From NCBI RefSeq assembly GCF_902806685.2, contig NC_048560.1, positions 1,094,492 through 1,158,491 of the forward strand: DNA of 64,000 nucleotides, in the 5' to 3' direction. Under the pieces are notes generated by a model, which had not been told where the DNA came from, did not search any database, and worked only from the letters and a program-made list of their open reading frames with translations. This DNA comes from Maniola hyperantus (taxonomy: Eukaryota; Arthropoda; Insecta; Lepidoptera; Nymphalidae). Within the stretch, counting starts at the first letter, position 1; each line of letters starts with the position of its first letter. Below are positions 39,698-49,734 of the stretch, in pieces. The position numbers were made by a program, and so were the translations under genes.

Positions 39698-41110
39698 GTG
39701 TGACAGCCCTAGCCTAAAACTGTAAAGGGCGTTGCCCGTTTGACTGTAGGAATGAGTTCAAGGCCACATCTGACTGCCACATGCCTTTAACGACCCGTTA
39801 ATTGAGGACGAAATACAAGAACCTCGCTGTTAAGCGCAGTGTAAGAAGATTCGGTGTGAGACGGTAGCGTGTGAAACTCCCTACAAGAGACCCATGTCCA
39901 GCAATGGACGTCTATCGGTTGGCGATGATTATAATGACTGCAACTTTAGTGGATACCTATTAAACAAATGACAGTTCTCCGCGTCAGTTATATAGGTAAC
40001 TCTTTGCCATATCAAAATTAATGGAACTAGGGTGTGACAGCCCAGACCTAAAACTGTAAAGGTCGTTGCCCGTTTGACTGTAGGAATGAGTTCAAGGCCA
40101 CATCTGACTGCCACATGCCTTTAACGACCCGTTAAATGAGGGAGTTTTGAGTATATCCTATTACTTACTTAGATACTAGCTCAGCAGGTTGCGAAGCTGA
40201 AGTGGCAATGGATGAGGTACATAGTTCGAAGAACGAAAGACGTTGGGCTGCCAAGCAGCTCAAATGGCGACCTCGCTGGAAAGCGCAGCGTTAGAAAATT
40301 CGGCGCAAGACGGAAGCGTGTGGAACTCCCTAAAAGAAACTCATGTCCAGCAATGGACGTCAATTGGGTGACGATGATGATAATGACTGCAACTTTAGTG
40401 GATACCTATTAAACAAATGACAGTTCTCCGCGTCAGTTATATAGGTAACTCTTTGCCATATCAAAATTAATGGAACTAGGCCCTAGCCTAAAACTGTAAA
40501 GGTCGTTGCCCGTTTGACTGTAGGAATGAGTTCAAGGCCACATCTGACTGCCACATGCCTTTGAGCGGCCACGGGGTGTTCATAACCTACCTCTTCGCAA
40601 TAGGGAAAGCGCCTACTGAAAATTGCTACTTTTGCGGTGACTAAGATACCCCGAGACACGCGATTTTCGAGTGTCCCGCGTGCGCGGATCTTAGAGAAGC
40701 AGCACAGTGAGCAAGTCACAGTGTCGACACCCAAAATCTGGTAGCCCGTATGGTGTCAAGCGAGGATGAGTGGCACAGATACGGTCAGATGCTGAGGGCC
40801 ATAATGATAATGATGAGAAGGGAAGACACAGAAAAGCAAGAATAAAAGGAGAGAGAGCAACCAGAGGGTCAGCACGAAGTAATGTAATTCGGTTCCGTGC
40901 TGATCGCAGAGGGGAGGTCTTTTAGTCCGTGCGAGTCGGACACACCCTGTCGATAGACAGAAGTCCGTTAGGGATTTTCACTCCTCCTAGAAAAAAAAGG
41001 GTGTGACAGCACTAGCCTAAAACTGTAAAGGTCGTTGCCCGTTTGCCTGTAGGAATGAGTTCAAGGCCACATCTGACTGCCACATGCCTTTAACGGCCCG
41101 TTAATTGAGG
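39698..41110 (+). repeat. R1/RTE patchwork with local duplication
   Basis: A ~100-bp unit (CCTAAAACTGTAAAGG and GTAGGAATGAGTTCAAGGCC) occurs at about 39708, 40040, 40487 and 41010. A second ~100-bp unit (AATGACTGCAACTTTAGTGG) occurs at 39931 and 40381. RTE 3' fragments lie at 39826-39930 and 40190-40380. The order implies a ~450-bp duplication of an R1/RTE junction. Confidence 0.65.
40555..40850 (+). pseudogene. R1-clade LINE C-terminal zinc-finger relic
   Basis: The plus strand reads LSGHGVFITYLFAIGKAP, CYFCGD, a stop codon, then TPRHAIFECPAC and VARMVSSEDEW. A C-x2-C...H...C motif after SGHG is the usual C-terminal zinc finger of R1/TRAS-like LINE proteins (family knowledge). The in-frame TAA and missing polymerase domain make it non-functional. 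Confidence 0.6.
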
Positions 41111-41159
41111 AAAGAATTAAGTGACCTTAGTGTTGCTACAATTCGTTATTTCGTTCCAA

Positions 41160-41360
41160 GCGTTGATAGCCTGGTGATTAAAACGTCGATCTTCTATTCG
41201 ACAGATCGAGTGTCCGATCCCGGGCATGCAGCTTTTCGGAGTTTTGTGCGTTTTAAGCAACTAAATATCACTTGCTTTAACGGTGAAGGAAACTATGGTG
41301 AGGTCTTCCAACGCTGCGCCTTCCGGTGCGAGGTCGCCTTTCCAGCACGTGCATATCTTA
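41160..41360 (+). mobile_element. SINE-1 5' half fused to RTE fragment
   Basis: GATAGCCTGGTGATTAAAAC head to GGTGAAGGAAACTATGG, then RTE-derived GAGGTCTTCCAACGCTGCGC in the opposite sense. Confidence 0.5.
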
Positions 41361-41364
41361 TACT

Positions 41365-41592
41365 AGCTGATGCCCGCGACTTCGTACGCGTGGGCTTAGG
41401 TTTTTAAAAATCCTGTGGGGACTCTTAAAATTTCCGGGATAAAAAGTAGCCTATGTCCTTCCCCGGGTTGCAAGCTACCTCTGTACCAAATTTCGTCATA
41501 ATCGGTTGAACGGTTGAGCCGTGAAAAGCTAGCAGACAGACAGACAGACAGACAGACAGACACACTTTCGCATTTATAATATTAGTATGGAT
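41365..41592 (-). mobile_element. Hel-B Helitron, full length
   Basis: CTAGCTGATGCCCGCGACTT, GACA repeats at 41535-41563, and the 5' end CATTTATAATATTAGTATGG. Confidence 0.7.
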
Positions 41593-41674
41593 ATGGATTA
41601 TAGGTAAGTAGTTATATTCATAGAAAAGAGGCGCCAACCTTATCTATATGTAATTTGTACAGTTCCTTATACTG

Positions 41675-41675
<1 letters not shown>

Positions 41676-41726
<51 letters not shown>

Positions 41727-41790
41727 AGACTTTATTGGACACGAAACAAGATTGTAGATAGGTATTACACCCATTATGAAATCAAACCGT
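41676..41790 (-). mobile_element. LINE 3' tail with GATA microsatellite
   Basis: A GATA run of about 13 units (41677-41727) precedes AGACTTTATTGGACACG, the complement of a LINE 3' end. Confidence 0.5.
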
Positions 41791-41811
41791 TAGATTATTA
41801 TAAAACGATTA

Positions 41812-42045
41812 GCTTATGCCCGCGACTTCGTCCGCGTGGGCTACATAAATTTCAAACCACCATTTAACCCACTTCGGGGAGGAATTTCGAAAAATCCTTT
41901 CTTAGTGGATATCTACTCTTTACAAAGAACACACCCTCTAAATTTCATGTCTCTAGGACCATTGGTTTAGGCTGTGCGTTGATATATACCTATACGTCAG
42001 CCATTCAGGACTTTGAATTTTATATAGGTATATACAGATCCACGT
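41812..42045 (-). mobile_element. Hel-A relative (TACTCTTTACAAAG subfamily)
   Basis: TTAGCTTATGCCCGCGACTT to GACTTTGAATTTTATATAGG. Confidence 0.55.
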
Positions 42046-42429
42046 GGATGGCCTAATTTAAATACAATACAAGGTTACTTATGAAAAAAACGTTTTGTAC
42101 AAATAAAATATACATTTAGTATTATTTAGTGAACAAATACTAAAATTTTTACGTCAAAAACGAAACACAAAAACCGATCTTATCACAATAAGATAAATCC
42201 GAAATTAGCATAGATAAATAGCGTCGACTTACCTATTATTAAAACTCCTTCACACTCGATGCACCTAGTTAGGTCCTTTATAAAGTTTACTTTATGGCAA
42301 AAAACAAATAATATTGTATTTTGGACACATTTAACATAATTATTTTTGTTTTAGAGAAAAGTGTGTAATACTAAAAAGCACCCACGTGGCTACAGAGTGT
42401 ATCTGACACAGAACGCGCGAAAGTTAATA

Positions 42430-42838
42430 AAAAAACCAAGATGGCGATAAGTTTGAAAATCGAACGCGAGATGCCGGCAAAGAAAATAGTGACGCGTACA
42501 CCCCAAAAACTAGGGATATCGATAAAATTATTTATTTAAATTCCGTTTAATAAAAAATAGACGTCTATAATTCGCGAGCGCGCAAAATTGAATGCGTAGT
42601 CATGGCCTGACCGGGAAGGTACTTTATCAGTAGTTTAAATAGCTTTATAAAGAATGTAATATCGACATTATTGACAGTAGTGTAGCACAGTTCATGCCTT
42701 ATCGATTTTTCGATTATTCAGCGTTATTAGAATTCGATTGCGACTTAGTAATTGATATATTAATCCGTTTTATAATATTGAACGAAACCGTTTGTAATCG
42801 CCGACGAGAGTGATCAAGCTTCGAGAAAACTTGTTTCG
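42430..42838 (+). promoter_or_regulatory. candidate housekeeping-type promoter and first exon
   Basis: This stretch lacks recognised repeats, unlike its surroundings, and is richer in CpG. It holds CCAAGATGGCG (42440-42450; YY1/Pho-like), the palindrome TATCGATA (42518-42525; matches the Drosophila DRE core element), CGCGAGCGCGC, and a potential splice donor TCG|GTGAGC after 42838. No convincing coding start; the exon would be 5' UTR. No TATA box. The target exon is not identified; the coding exon at 63927 is one possibility. Confidence 0.35.
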
Positions 42839-43169
42839 GTGAGCAAATAATATATTTTTATTTTTTAAGGTTACTGTTATGCATTATAAAAATATAAATT
42901 GCGATTTGCGGGCGATTTTATATATTCTTTTTATGACCATAATTTTGGAATTTTATTCGTTTCGGGCGCTTTCTGTTCGATTTAAGTATAGTTAAAATTT
43001 TATTACAATATTAAGCTTCGGAATTAAAGTAAAATACCTACAATTTTTTGTATTCTCTCAAACAGTGGGTTTAAAAATTTTCATGCAATTTCCAATTTAA
43101 TCTTTCAAATTAAACGAGCTTTTATTCCGTGAGGACTCTATGATTTCCGGGATCAAAAGTAGCCATGTG

Positions 43170-43258
43170 TTAATTGGGTATTTGACTGTAGTGTAATTAT
43201 ATTATAGAACATGAGGGTATATCAAAAATAAATTATTTCTCAGTGATTATTAAATACT
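43170..43258. mobile_element. half copy of the GTATTTGAC MITE
   Basis: TTGGGTATTTGACTGTAGTG and AAATAAATTATTTCTCAGTG match one end of 56287-56545. Confidence 0.5.
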
Positions 43259-43270
43259 TATAACATAACT

Positions 43271-43482
43271 AGCTGATGCCCGCGACTTTGTACGTGTGGA
43301 TTTAGGTTTTTAAAAAATCCCGTGGGAACTCTTTGATTTCCCGGGATAAAAAAGTAGCCTATATCACTCTCCAGGTCTTTACCCATGCAAAAAATCACGT
43401 TTATCCGTTGCTCCGCTGCGACGTGATTGAAGGACAAACCAACAAACAAACACACTTTCGCATTTATAATAATATGGGTACT
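43271..43482 (-). mobile_element. Hel-B Helitron, full length
   Basis: CTAGCTGATGCCCGCGACTT, GAACTCTTTGATTTCCCGGG, and CACTTTCGCATTTATAATAA at the 5' end. Confidence 0.7.
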
Positions 43483-43944
43483 GATATTGTGTTATACTTT
43501 TGCGAAAAGATTCTGGTCATTCCCCTCACTAGCAGCTGTATTCCATACCAAAGAACATTTATATTATAAACTAAGAACAGCTAAAATGTCTTTCTGTCAT
43601 AACATCGTGAGATCGCGGGAAATATAATATTATAATTACATATGTTTTTAACATAGATAATTAAGACTTACAGCCGTGTTAAAACGAGACAGAACTATTT
43701 ATTTATTAATTTATTTTTATTTTTCATGTACCAAAATTGTAGTTACAAAGTAATAATAAATTAAGTTACATTGGAAATGCTTATCTCTAAACAGAGATTT
43801 CTTCCAACTATATCTCTGACATAAATCTGTCTCGTTTTAACTCAATCTTAAGTAACGATTACCGACTCTGAGTACCGCGGTTAGTTAAATAGTGTAGAGA
43901 AGTACCTACAATACGCGGCAGAAAGTAATGTACATCGTTAGGTT

Positions 43945-44400
43945 AGTGTCGTCGACTTCGTGAGATAGGTTTTTAAAAATCCCGCGGGAACTCTTTGATT
44001 TTCCGGGATTAAAAGTAGCCTATGTTATTCTCCAGGTCTTTAACTATACCCATGCAATAAATCACGTCAATCCGTTGCACCATTGCGACGTGATTGAAGG
44101 ATAAACCAACAATCTAAATATATAAAAGGAAAAGGTGACTGACTGACTGACTGACTGACTGACTGACTGATCTATCAACGCACAGCTCAAACTACTGGAC
44201 GGATCGGGCTGAAATTTGGCATGCAGACAGCTAATATGACGTAGGCGTCCGCTAAGAAAGGATTTTGGAAAATTCAACCCTAAGGGGGTGAAATAGGGGT
44301 TTGAAATTTGTGTAGTCCACGCGGACGAAGTCGCGAGCATAAGCTAGTTAACCAATAAACCAATAAACAAACACACTTTCGCATTTATAATAAGTATACC
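43945..44400 (-). mobile_element. Hel-B Helitron containing a Hel-A
   Basis: Body from CCCGCGGGAACTCTTTGATT to GGATAAACCAACAA (43945-44112), resuming at 44348 with AACCAATAAACAAACACACT to TTATAATAAG. Confidence 0.7.
44113..44347 (+). mobile_element. Hel-A Helitron, full length, 235 bp
   Basis: TC at 44113 follows A; CTAG at 44344-44347 precedes T. The 3' end has the stem CGC-G-GAC/GTCGCG about ten bases from CTAG. Insertion between A and T of a recognisable Hel-B copy without duplication is the Helitron signature. Confidence 0.8.
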
Positions 44401-44564
44401 TAGGTACTAATAAAACACCAGTCACATAAAAATATCTACTAATACCTGAAATTTTACATGTATTTTGAAAAAAATCGTGAAAAAAATATGTATACCTACT
44501 ATACTGCTTATAATCACAAATAACATAAAATTCATATCCAAAAATATTTATTACTTAACGCTAA

Positions 44565-44645
44565 GACTCTACCACCCGTTTCGGAAAGTAGTTTTTACTG
44601 AGAAGAGCCAGCAAGAATCCCATCAGTTACTCTTTTAGAAAGGCT
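44565..44645 (-). mobile_element. LINE 3' UTR fragment
   Basis: Complement of GGATTCTTGCTGGCTCTTCT and the CCGAAACGGGTGGTAGAG block. Confidence 0.4.
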
Positions 44646-44794
44646 AACTTTCCCGTCTACTATACTCAAAACATTATGCTTAATTGGTTAATATTGTATT
44701 AAAACTACGTTTGTATGGAGAGCCTGGGGAGCGCTACTCGGGCGCTCCTAGTCCTAGTGGTACTTCTAATAAGTCGGCCTCCTAGTCGGGGGGG

Positions 44795-45215
44795 CCGGTC
44801 GTTTAATCCCGGGCACCTCAACTTTTAGGAGAAAATATCAAAAAATATCGCTTTAACGGTGAAAAAAAAACATCGTGAGGAAACCTGCACACCTGAGTTT
44901 TTTTTAAAGAATATTAGCAAAGTTAATTGCTGACTAATATTCCCCTTTCCCTTCCAATTAAGCGTAAAGCTTGTGCTAGGAGTAGGTACGACAATAGTGC
45001 AACAGGTGGGATTTGAACCGGCGACCTTTCGGTTTTCAGTCCGCTCCTTTAACCGTTGAGCTATCGAGGCTCCATAATGTTCTCAAAAGTGTGTGAAGTC
45101 TGTCCATCTGCACATCGCCAGCGTGGTAGACTATGGCCAAACCTTTCTCATTGTAAGAGGAGACCCATGCTCAGTAGTGAGCCAGCGATGGGTTGATAAT
45201 AATGATGATGATGAT
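44795..45215 (+). mobile_element. SINE-1 interrupted by SINE-2
   Basis: The body from ATCCCGGGCACCTCAAC to AACCTGCACACCTGAG (44806-44897) resumes at 45070 with CTCCATAATGTTCTCAAAAG and runs to a GATGATGATG tail near 45214. The head is decayed. Confidence 0.65.
44898..45070 (-). mobile_element. SINE-2 inserted in SINE-1
   Basis: T run at the left (its A tail), box B complement GGGATTTGAACCGGCGACC, and head complement GTTGAGCTATCGAGGC. Confidence 0.7.
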
Positions 45216-45450
45216 ACGTATATATATTTTTATAACAAATGTCTCTCTGTCTCAACAGTTTAAGTTCTTAAAATATGTTACAATACATTGTTACAACAAT
45301 GTAACATCCATTATACAACATTGTCACTGAAATGGACATACTCGTATGATACAATAGTACGCTGGAATAGGTATGCCACACTGATCTAATACGCCAGTCT
45401 AATACCGGGTATTAGATCTGTGCTCCCTTAGTTACGCAGAGGGGAAAATG

Positions 45451-45498
45451 GGCAACCTTTATTTTTCCACTCTAAGGAGTGGAAAAATAAAGGTTGCC
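45451..45498. repeat. perfect 22-bp inverted repeat with 4-base loop
   Basis: The arm 45451-45472 begins GGCAACCTTTATTTTTCC; its exact complement is 45477-45498, around loop TAAG. No longer element was recognised around it. Confidence 0.75.
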
Positions 45499-45831
45499 GA
45501 GTTATATTCTTTCAGCTGATGCTTGAATGTCATAAATTACTAATCAGGGAAGTTGATCCATAAAATTTAATTGAATAACAGTTATTTTTTGAGTCGATTC
45601 GAAGCGCCCCACCGAGCGTACCTACCGGGAATCAAAATTGACACTTTGTCATATAGTCTTTGTATTGATCTATGTATGTTAACAGAATATGTCTCATCGC
45701 ATCACTAACATTTAGTTCCGATTATACTTTCATAATATTATTATTATGACGTTCGCTCACTGCTACTATAAGCGCCAAAATGGCGAAAATCAAGTTTCTT
45801 CAAAAACGGCTGTTCGATTGCGGGAGAATTA
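45499..45831. other. DNA without recognised elements
   Basis: The 113-codon frame starting at 45746 runs into the repeat at 45832, so it is not supported as a gene. Confidence 0.35.
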
Positions 45832-45976
45832 CAGCTACAATGTCACGATCGCTATCATCTCTGATTGGTTAACGCTCGCTCACTATTGGCTACAATGCAT
45901 TGTCGCAACAAGAATCGCACAAATTCAGCCAATCAGAACAATTGAGATTGTAATAATGATTGATGCAGGTTTTAGA
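45832..45976. mobile_element. CAATCAT-type foldback repeat, copy 2
   Basis: Second copy of 24530-24670, about 90 percent alike by eye. Confidence 0.55.
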
Positions 45977-46305
45977 CAATCGTCCTACTGGTCAGTAACC
46001 GCAGGTCCAGCGTACTTTATTAGCAGAGGTCATTGTACATTGCAAACAGCTAAATGCAAAGCCGATGGCTTCCCTGGAACTTTGTGATAATGACATAATT
46101 ACAAATGGCGGAAATACGTATCTAACCTTCCTCTTTTTGTCAGTCAGTTAAGTCCAGGAAACGAAATGAAGGTAAAATTGCAATAAGTATGAAGTTAAAT
46201 GCCACTAGTGAATTACCGTAATAGGTCAGTAGCCCATGTACATTACAATATAATTTTTAGGGTTCAGTAATCAAACAAGAAAACCTTCTTTTATTTATTA
46301 CTAGA

Positions 46306-46530
46306 CTAGGCTTATGCCCGTGACTTCGTCCGCATGGAATACACATATTTTAAACCCCTATTTTAACCCCTTAGGGGAGGAATTTTCAAAAATCCTTTCA
46401 TAGCGGATGCCTACGTCATAATAGCTACCTGCATGCAAAATTTCAGCCCGATCTGTCCAGTAGTTTGAGCTGTGCGTTGATAGATCAGTCAGTCAGTCAG
46501 TCACCTTTTCCTTTTATTTATATTCAGATC
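46306..46530 (-). mobile_element. Hel-A Helitron
   Basis: TAGGCTTATGCCCGTGACTT to GTCA repeats and CTTTTCCTTTTATTTATATT. Confidence 0.65.
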
Positions 46531-46565
46531 CGCGTGGATTTAAGTTTTTGAAATCCCGTGGGAAC

Positions 46566-46890
46566 TCTTTGATTTTTAGGGTTCCGTACCTCAAAAGGAA
46601 AAACGGAACCCTTATAGAATCACTTTGTTGTCTGTCTGTCTGTCTGTCTAGCAAGAAAATAATTTAAATTGTGGTCATGAACTAATAATTAGTATTTTCA
46701 ACTTTCGAAGTGAGTGACTATATCAAGTGGGGTATCATATGAAAGGTCACCTGTACATTCTAAACCAGATTTTTATTTATTTTTACGCATCATAGTTTTT
46801 GAATTATCGTGCAAAATGTCGAAAAAATACGACTGTAGTACGGAACCCTCATTGCCCGAGCCTGACTCGCACTTGGCCGGTTTTTTGGGA
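46566..46890 (-). mobile_element. GTTC repeat with internal deletion
   Basis: TTAGGGTTCCGTACCTCAAA to TGACTCGCACTTGGCCGG; the GGTCAACGGGA block is deleted. Confidence 0.65.
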
Positions 46891-46974
46891 TAAAAATAGT
46901 CTATACCCGTCTCCATGATCCTATCTCTGTACCAAGTACTTATCTAGATGATGCTGTTCGTCTATGTGAGAAAC

Positions 46975-47035
46975 TAACTTATGCCCGCGACTTCGTCCGC
47001 GTGGAATACACACATTTCAAACCGCTATCTGGCGG
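46975..47035 (-). mobile_element. Hel-A 3' end
   Basis: ACTTATGCCCGCGACTTCGT followed by about 30 bp of body. Confidence 0.45.
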
Positions 47036-47149
47036 GTCCCGGGGTAACTGCTCAATGCGTTGGCCCTCTTCAGTGGTGGTAATGCCACCTGCAACTATAG
47101 GCGGGTCGCGGGGTGTGACCACTGGTCATTAGGTGTCAAACCCGCGGGG

Positions 47150-47340
47150 TGATTATCTAAAACGTTGCAGTAGCGACAGCAATAGCAATCCGACAGTTAA
47201 TTTGCTGACTCTCTTCTTCTTCTTCTTATTTTGCTTTATGGCTATTGCTGTCTCTCACTAGCCAGACGTTTGACAGTAATGATCGCGAGATTTACGCGTG
47301 TCGCAAGCCTGTCGCGAGATACGTGCGCCGGTTGTTACGC
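47150..47340 (-). mobile_element. GGGGTGATTACGTA-type element, copy 3
   Basis: GGGGTGATTATCTAAAACGT to CTGTCGCGAGATACGTGCG; inverted relative to 9901. Confidence 0.55.
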
Positions 47341-47636
47341 ACTGCGGAATTTTGAATGACAGAAGCTCGGAAGAATCGAGTGGCAACTCGAGTCTTTACC
47401 GGTCTACTTGGTGCGCGAGTCTGACTCGCACTTGGCCGGTTTTTTGACATTTCGTATAAAGATAGCTTGCATTCCAGGGAAGGTCAAAAGCTACTTTGGT
47501 CCCGGGAAATCAAAGGGATGGGATTAAAAACCCAAATGAAATCGCGGGCATTATCTACTTTTTAGGGTTCCGTACACGAAGGGGGCAACGGAGACCCTAT
47601 TACTAAACCTCCGCTGTCCGTCCGTCTATCTGTCTG

Positions 47637-48259
47637 TAGAATAGAATAGAATAGAATAGAATATGTTTTTATTCAAGTAGACTTTTTACAAGCGCTTTCG
47701 AATAGTCGGGTAGTTTTAATTTACCACTGGTTCGGAATACCGTTCCTACCGAGAAGAACCAGCAAGAAACTCGGCGGTTGCTCTTTTTAATTTTACAATT
47801 TACAATGTTATTATGCCATACTATACAAGCCATTGCAGCCCCGTGCATTGCTGGAGCGAGTCAAATCCAAGCTTTTTTATATTTAAGGTTAATTAGTAAG
47901 GCCTTTTATAATATTAATGAGTATTTTTATGAAAATTATTGATGTAAGTATAGTATGTAAGTACCTAGGTAGTTTTTTTAGTTTAGTAAACAAAATAGTT
48001 AAAAATTGTAATATTTAAAAAATATTGTATGTAACCAGTATTGCACGCCACAAAGTGGCAAACTGTTAGAACTTTATAACAAGTATAACACCTAATGTAC
48101 CTACACAGTTAATGCAATAAAATTTATTCTATTCTATTCTATTCTATCATTTACATATAGTCTTCGACTGTATAATATGCTTTTTTTAGGAGCATACTTT
48201 TAACACATTTTTTAAACTTGTGAAATGGCAAGTCTGAAATTGTTTGTGGAATTTTATTA
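47637..48259 (-). pseudogene. LINE C-terminus and 3' UTR, interrupted
   Basis: The minus strand reads YNKIPQTISDLPFHKFKKCV then KSMLLKKAYYTVEDYM and a stop (48258-48152), continuing in the 3' UTR with AGCAACCGCCGAGTTTCTTG (about 47785) and an ATTCT-repeat tail (47637-47664). The protein end resembles jockey-like LINEs; all upstream domains are missing. Confidence 0.65.
47885..48151 (+). mobile_element. second LINE 3' end with ATTCT tail
   Basis: ACCAGTATTGCACGCCACAA, then TGCAATAAAATTTATTCTAT and ATTCT units. It lies in opposite sense inside the LINE at 47637-48259. Confidence 0.5.
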
Positions 48260-48420
48260 TATCTGTCTGTCAGCGAGTTGTTTCTCGTATATCATAATAG
48301 GTAGAAAATAAAATTTTCAAAGACTATGTATTTATATTGCCGCTATAACAAATAATAAAATTTCAAAATGGCCGCCATAAAAATACAAAAGATTTTGAAA
48401 GTGTTATTTCTTGTACGGTG

Positions 48421-48543
48421 GACGTGGTTTTTTGCACGGATATAGTTGACCTGGAGAGTGACATAGGCTTCTTTTTACCCCGAAAATCAAAGTTTTTTTT
48501 TTTAAACTTAACTCCACGCGGATGAAGTTGCGGGCATCAGCTA
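48421..48543 (+). mobile_element. Hel-B Helitron 3' half
   Basis: GACGTGGTTTTTTGCACGGA to CGCGGATGAAGTTGCGGGCA and CAGCTAA. Confidence 0.55.
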
Positions 48544-48689
48544 ATAGTCATCGATAGGCCGCCCCACACTATAGCGGGCTCGCCTCATGTGGGTGTGTCA
48601 TGACGTCACTGTGTACTTGAAATTTATCTCCACAGATAGCAACTAACTGTTAGGGCTAGCGCGCATTTACTAACGGCTGAAACCAGTAC

Positions 48690-49012
48690 CATTATTATAA
48701 ATGTGAAAGTGTGTTTGTTTGTTGGTTTGTTGGTTTGCCCTTCAATCACATTAAAACGGAGCAAAGGATCGACGTGATTTTTTAGCACGGGTACAGTTAA
48801 AGACCTGCCCAATTGTGTAAGAATAACCATTTCATGGCTATCGCAATCGTCAAGAAATTCTGCCCTTTGATTGGCTGTGAAAAAATGTAAACAGCGAATC
48901 GACCAATCAAAGGGCAGAATTTCTTGACGATTGCGATAGCGATGAAATGGTTATTCTTACACAATCGGGGGGCTAGAGAGTGATATAGGCTACTTTTTAT
49001 CCCCGAAAATAA
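48690..49012 (+). mobile_element. Hel-B Helitron holding a foldback MITE
   Basis: ACCATTATTATAAATGTGAA start; the body breaks at AAGACCTG (48807), resumes at about 48976 with TAGAGAGTGATATAGG, and ends abruptly at a hAT-like element. Confidence 0.6.
48808..48974. mobile_element. near-perfect foldback MITE, ~165 bp
   Basis: Arms of about 66 bp begin AATTGTGTAAGAATAACC and end GGTTATTCTTACACAAT. Only one or two mismatches were seen, around a ~28-base loop. The interior CCTTTGATTGG is shared by both arms. Confidence 0.75.
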
Positions 49013-49021
49013 CACCCCTGT

Positions 49022-49241
49022 AGGGTAAGTACCATTGTACACTTTCGGATTGTTAGGGAACGAAAGCAAACACGCGCGAGGAACGCGCCCACTTTCTTTT
49101 GCAGGTCGTTATTCGTTACTTGTTGCAAATATGAATCGACATCCGTAAAAGCTCCGCATTAACCGATGCGGATGCGGAAGTCTGAATTAATGCGAATGTT
49201 CCGCATTTGCGGATGCGGATGCGAATATCCGTAACACCCCT
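49022..49241. mobile_element. hAT-like element (GCGGATGCGG family)
   Basis: TAGGGTAAGTACCATTGTAC at the left and ATATCCGTAACACCCCTG at the right give imperfect hAT-like inverted ends; internal GATGCGGATGCGG. Relatives at 10310-11110. Confidence 0.55.
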
Positions 49242-49554
49242 GACACTGACTATACTTAAATTAAAATATCAAACCTGCAGTGCCAACCCGCAACCGTAGT
49301 CGGATTTCCTAAGAACTTTTGAATTACTTGTGTAGGTACATATCTACTTAATATAATTGGCATCAGGTAGATATGTATAATTAAATTCAAATTCCCAAGT
49401 TATAATAAGTATAATAAGTATAATAAAAAAAACAAAAGAATATGCGCGCCAAGCTTAAACTCGTGTACTAGTTAGGTATCGAAAGAAATAAGCACGCATG
49501 TCGACTTATGGACCTCATTGTCGTTCATTTAAAGTATCTACTCAAGATCTACTC

Positions 49555-49723
49555 TTATAAGTCCCGCAAATTGCTAAGGCGCGTGGCCGCCATTTTAGTG
49601 ACGTCAGCACTAGACTAAAGTTTCGAGCTGATGGTATATTTTTACTCAAATAATATAGGTACGTCAAATGACATCAAAATGACGACATGGTTCCAGCGCA
49701 ATAGCAATTTGCGGACCTTATAC
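49555..49723. mobile_element. foldback MITE (TATAAGTCCCGC ends), copy 3
   Basis: TTATAAGTCCCGCAAATTGC to GCAATTTGCGGACCTTATA. Confidence 0.6.
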
Positions 49724-49734
49724 CTAATCTTAAT

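Larger units (their letters stand above)
47563..48420 (-). mobile_element. GTTC-related subfamily 2 copy holding a LINE
   Basis: TTTTAGGGTTCCGTACACGA to CTATCTGTCTGT (47563-47636) resumes at 48260 with TCTGTCTGTCAGCG. The repeated TCTGTCTGT may be the LINE target duplication, though the motif itself is repetitive. Confidence 0.55.

Noticed and set aside
42442..42540. 32-codon frame starting in CCAAGATGGCG as a coding exon
   Set aside because: Short, without a downstream donor in phase; the ATG lies within a promoter-type motif.
45746..46087. 113-codon plus-strand open frame
   Set aside because: About half of it lies in a two-copy foldback repeat (also at 24530) and there is no splice or promoter context.
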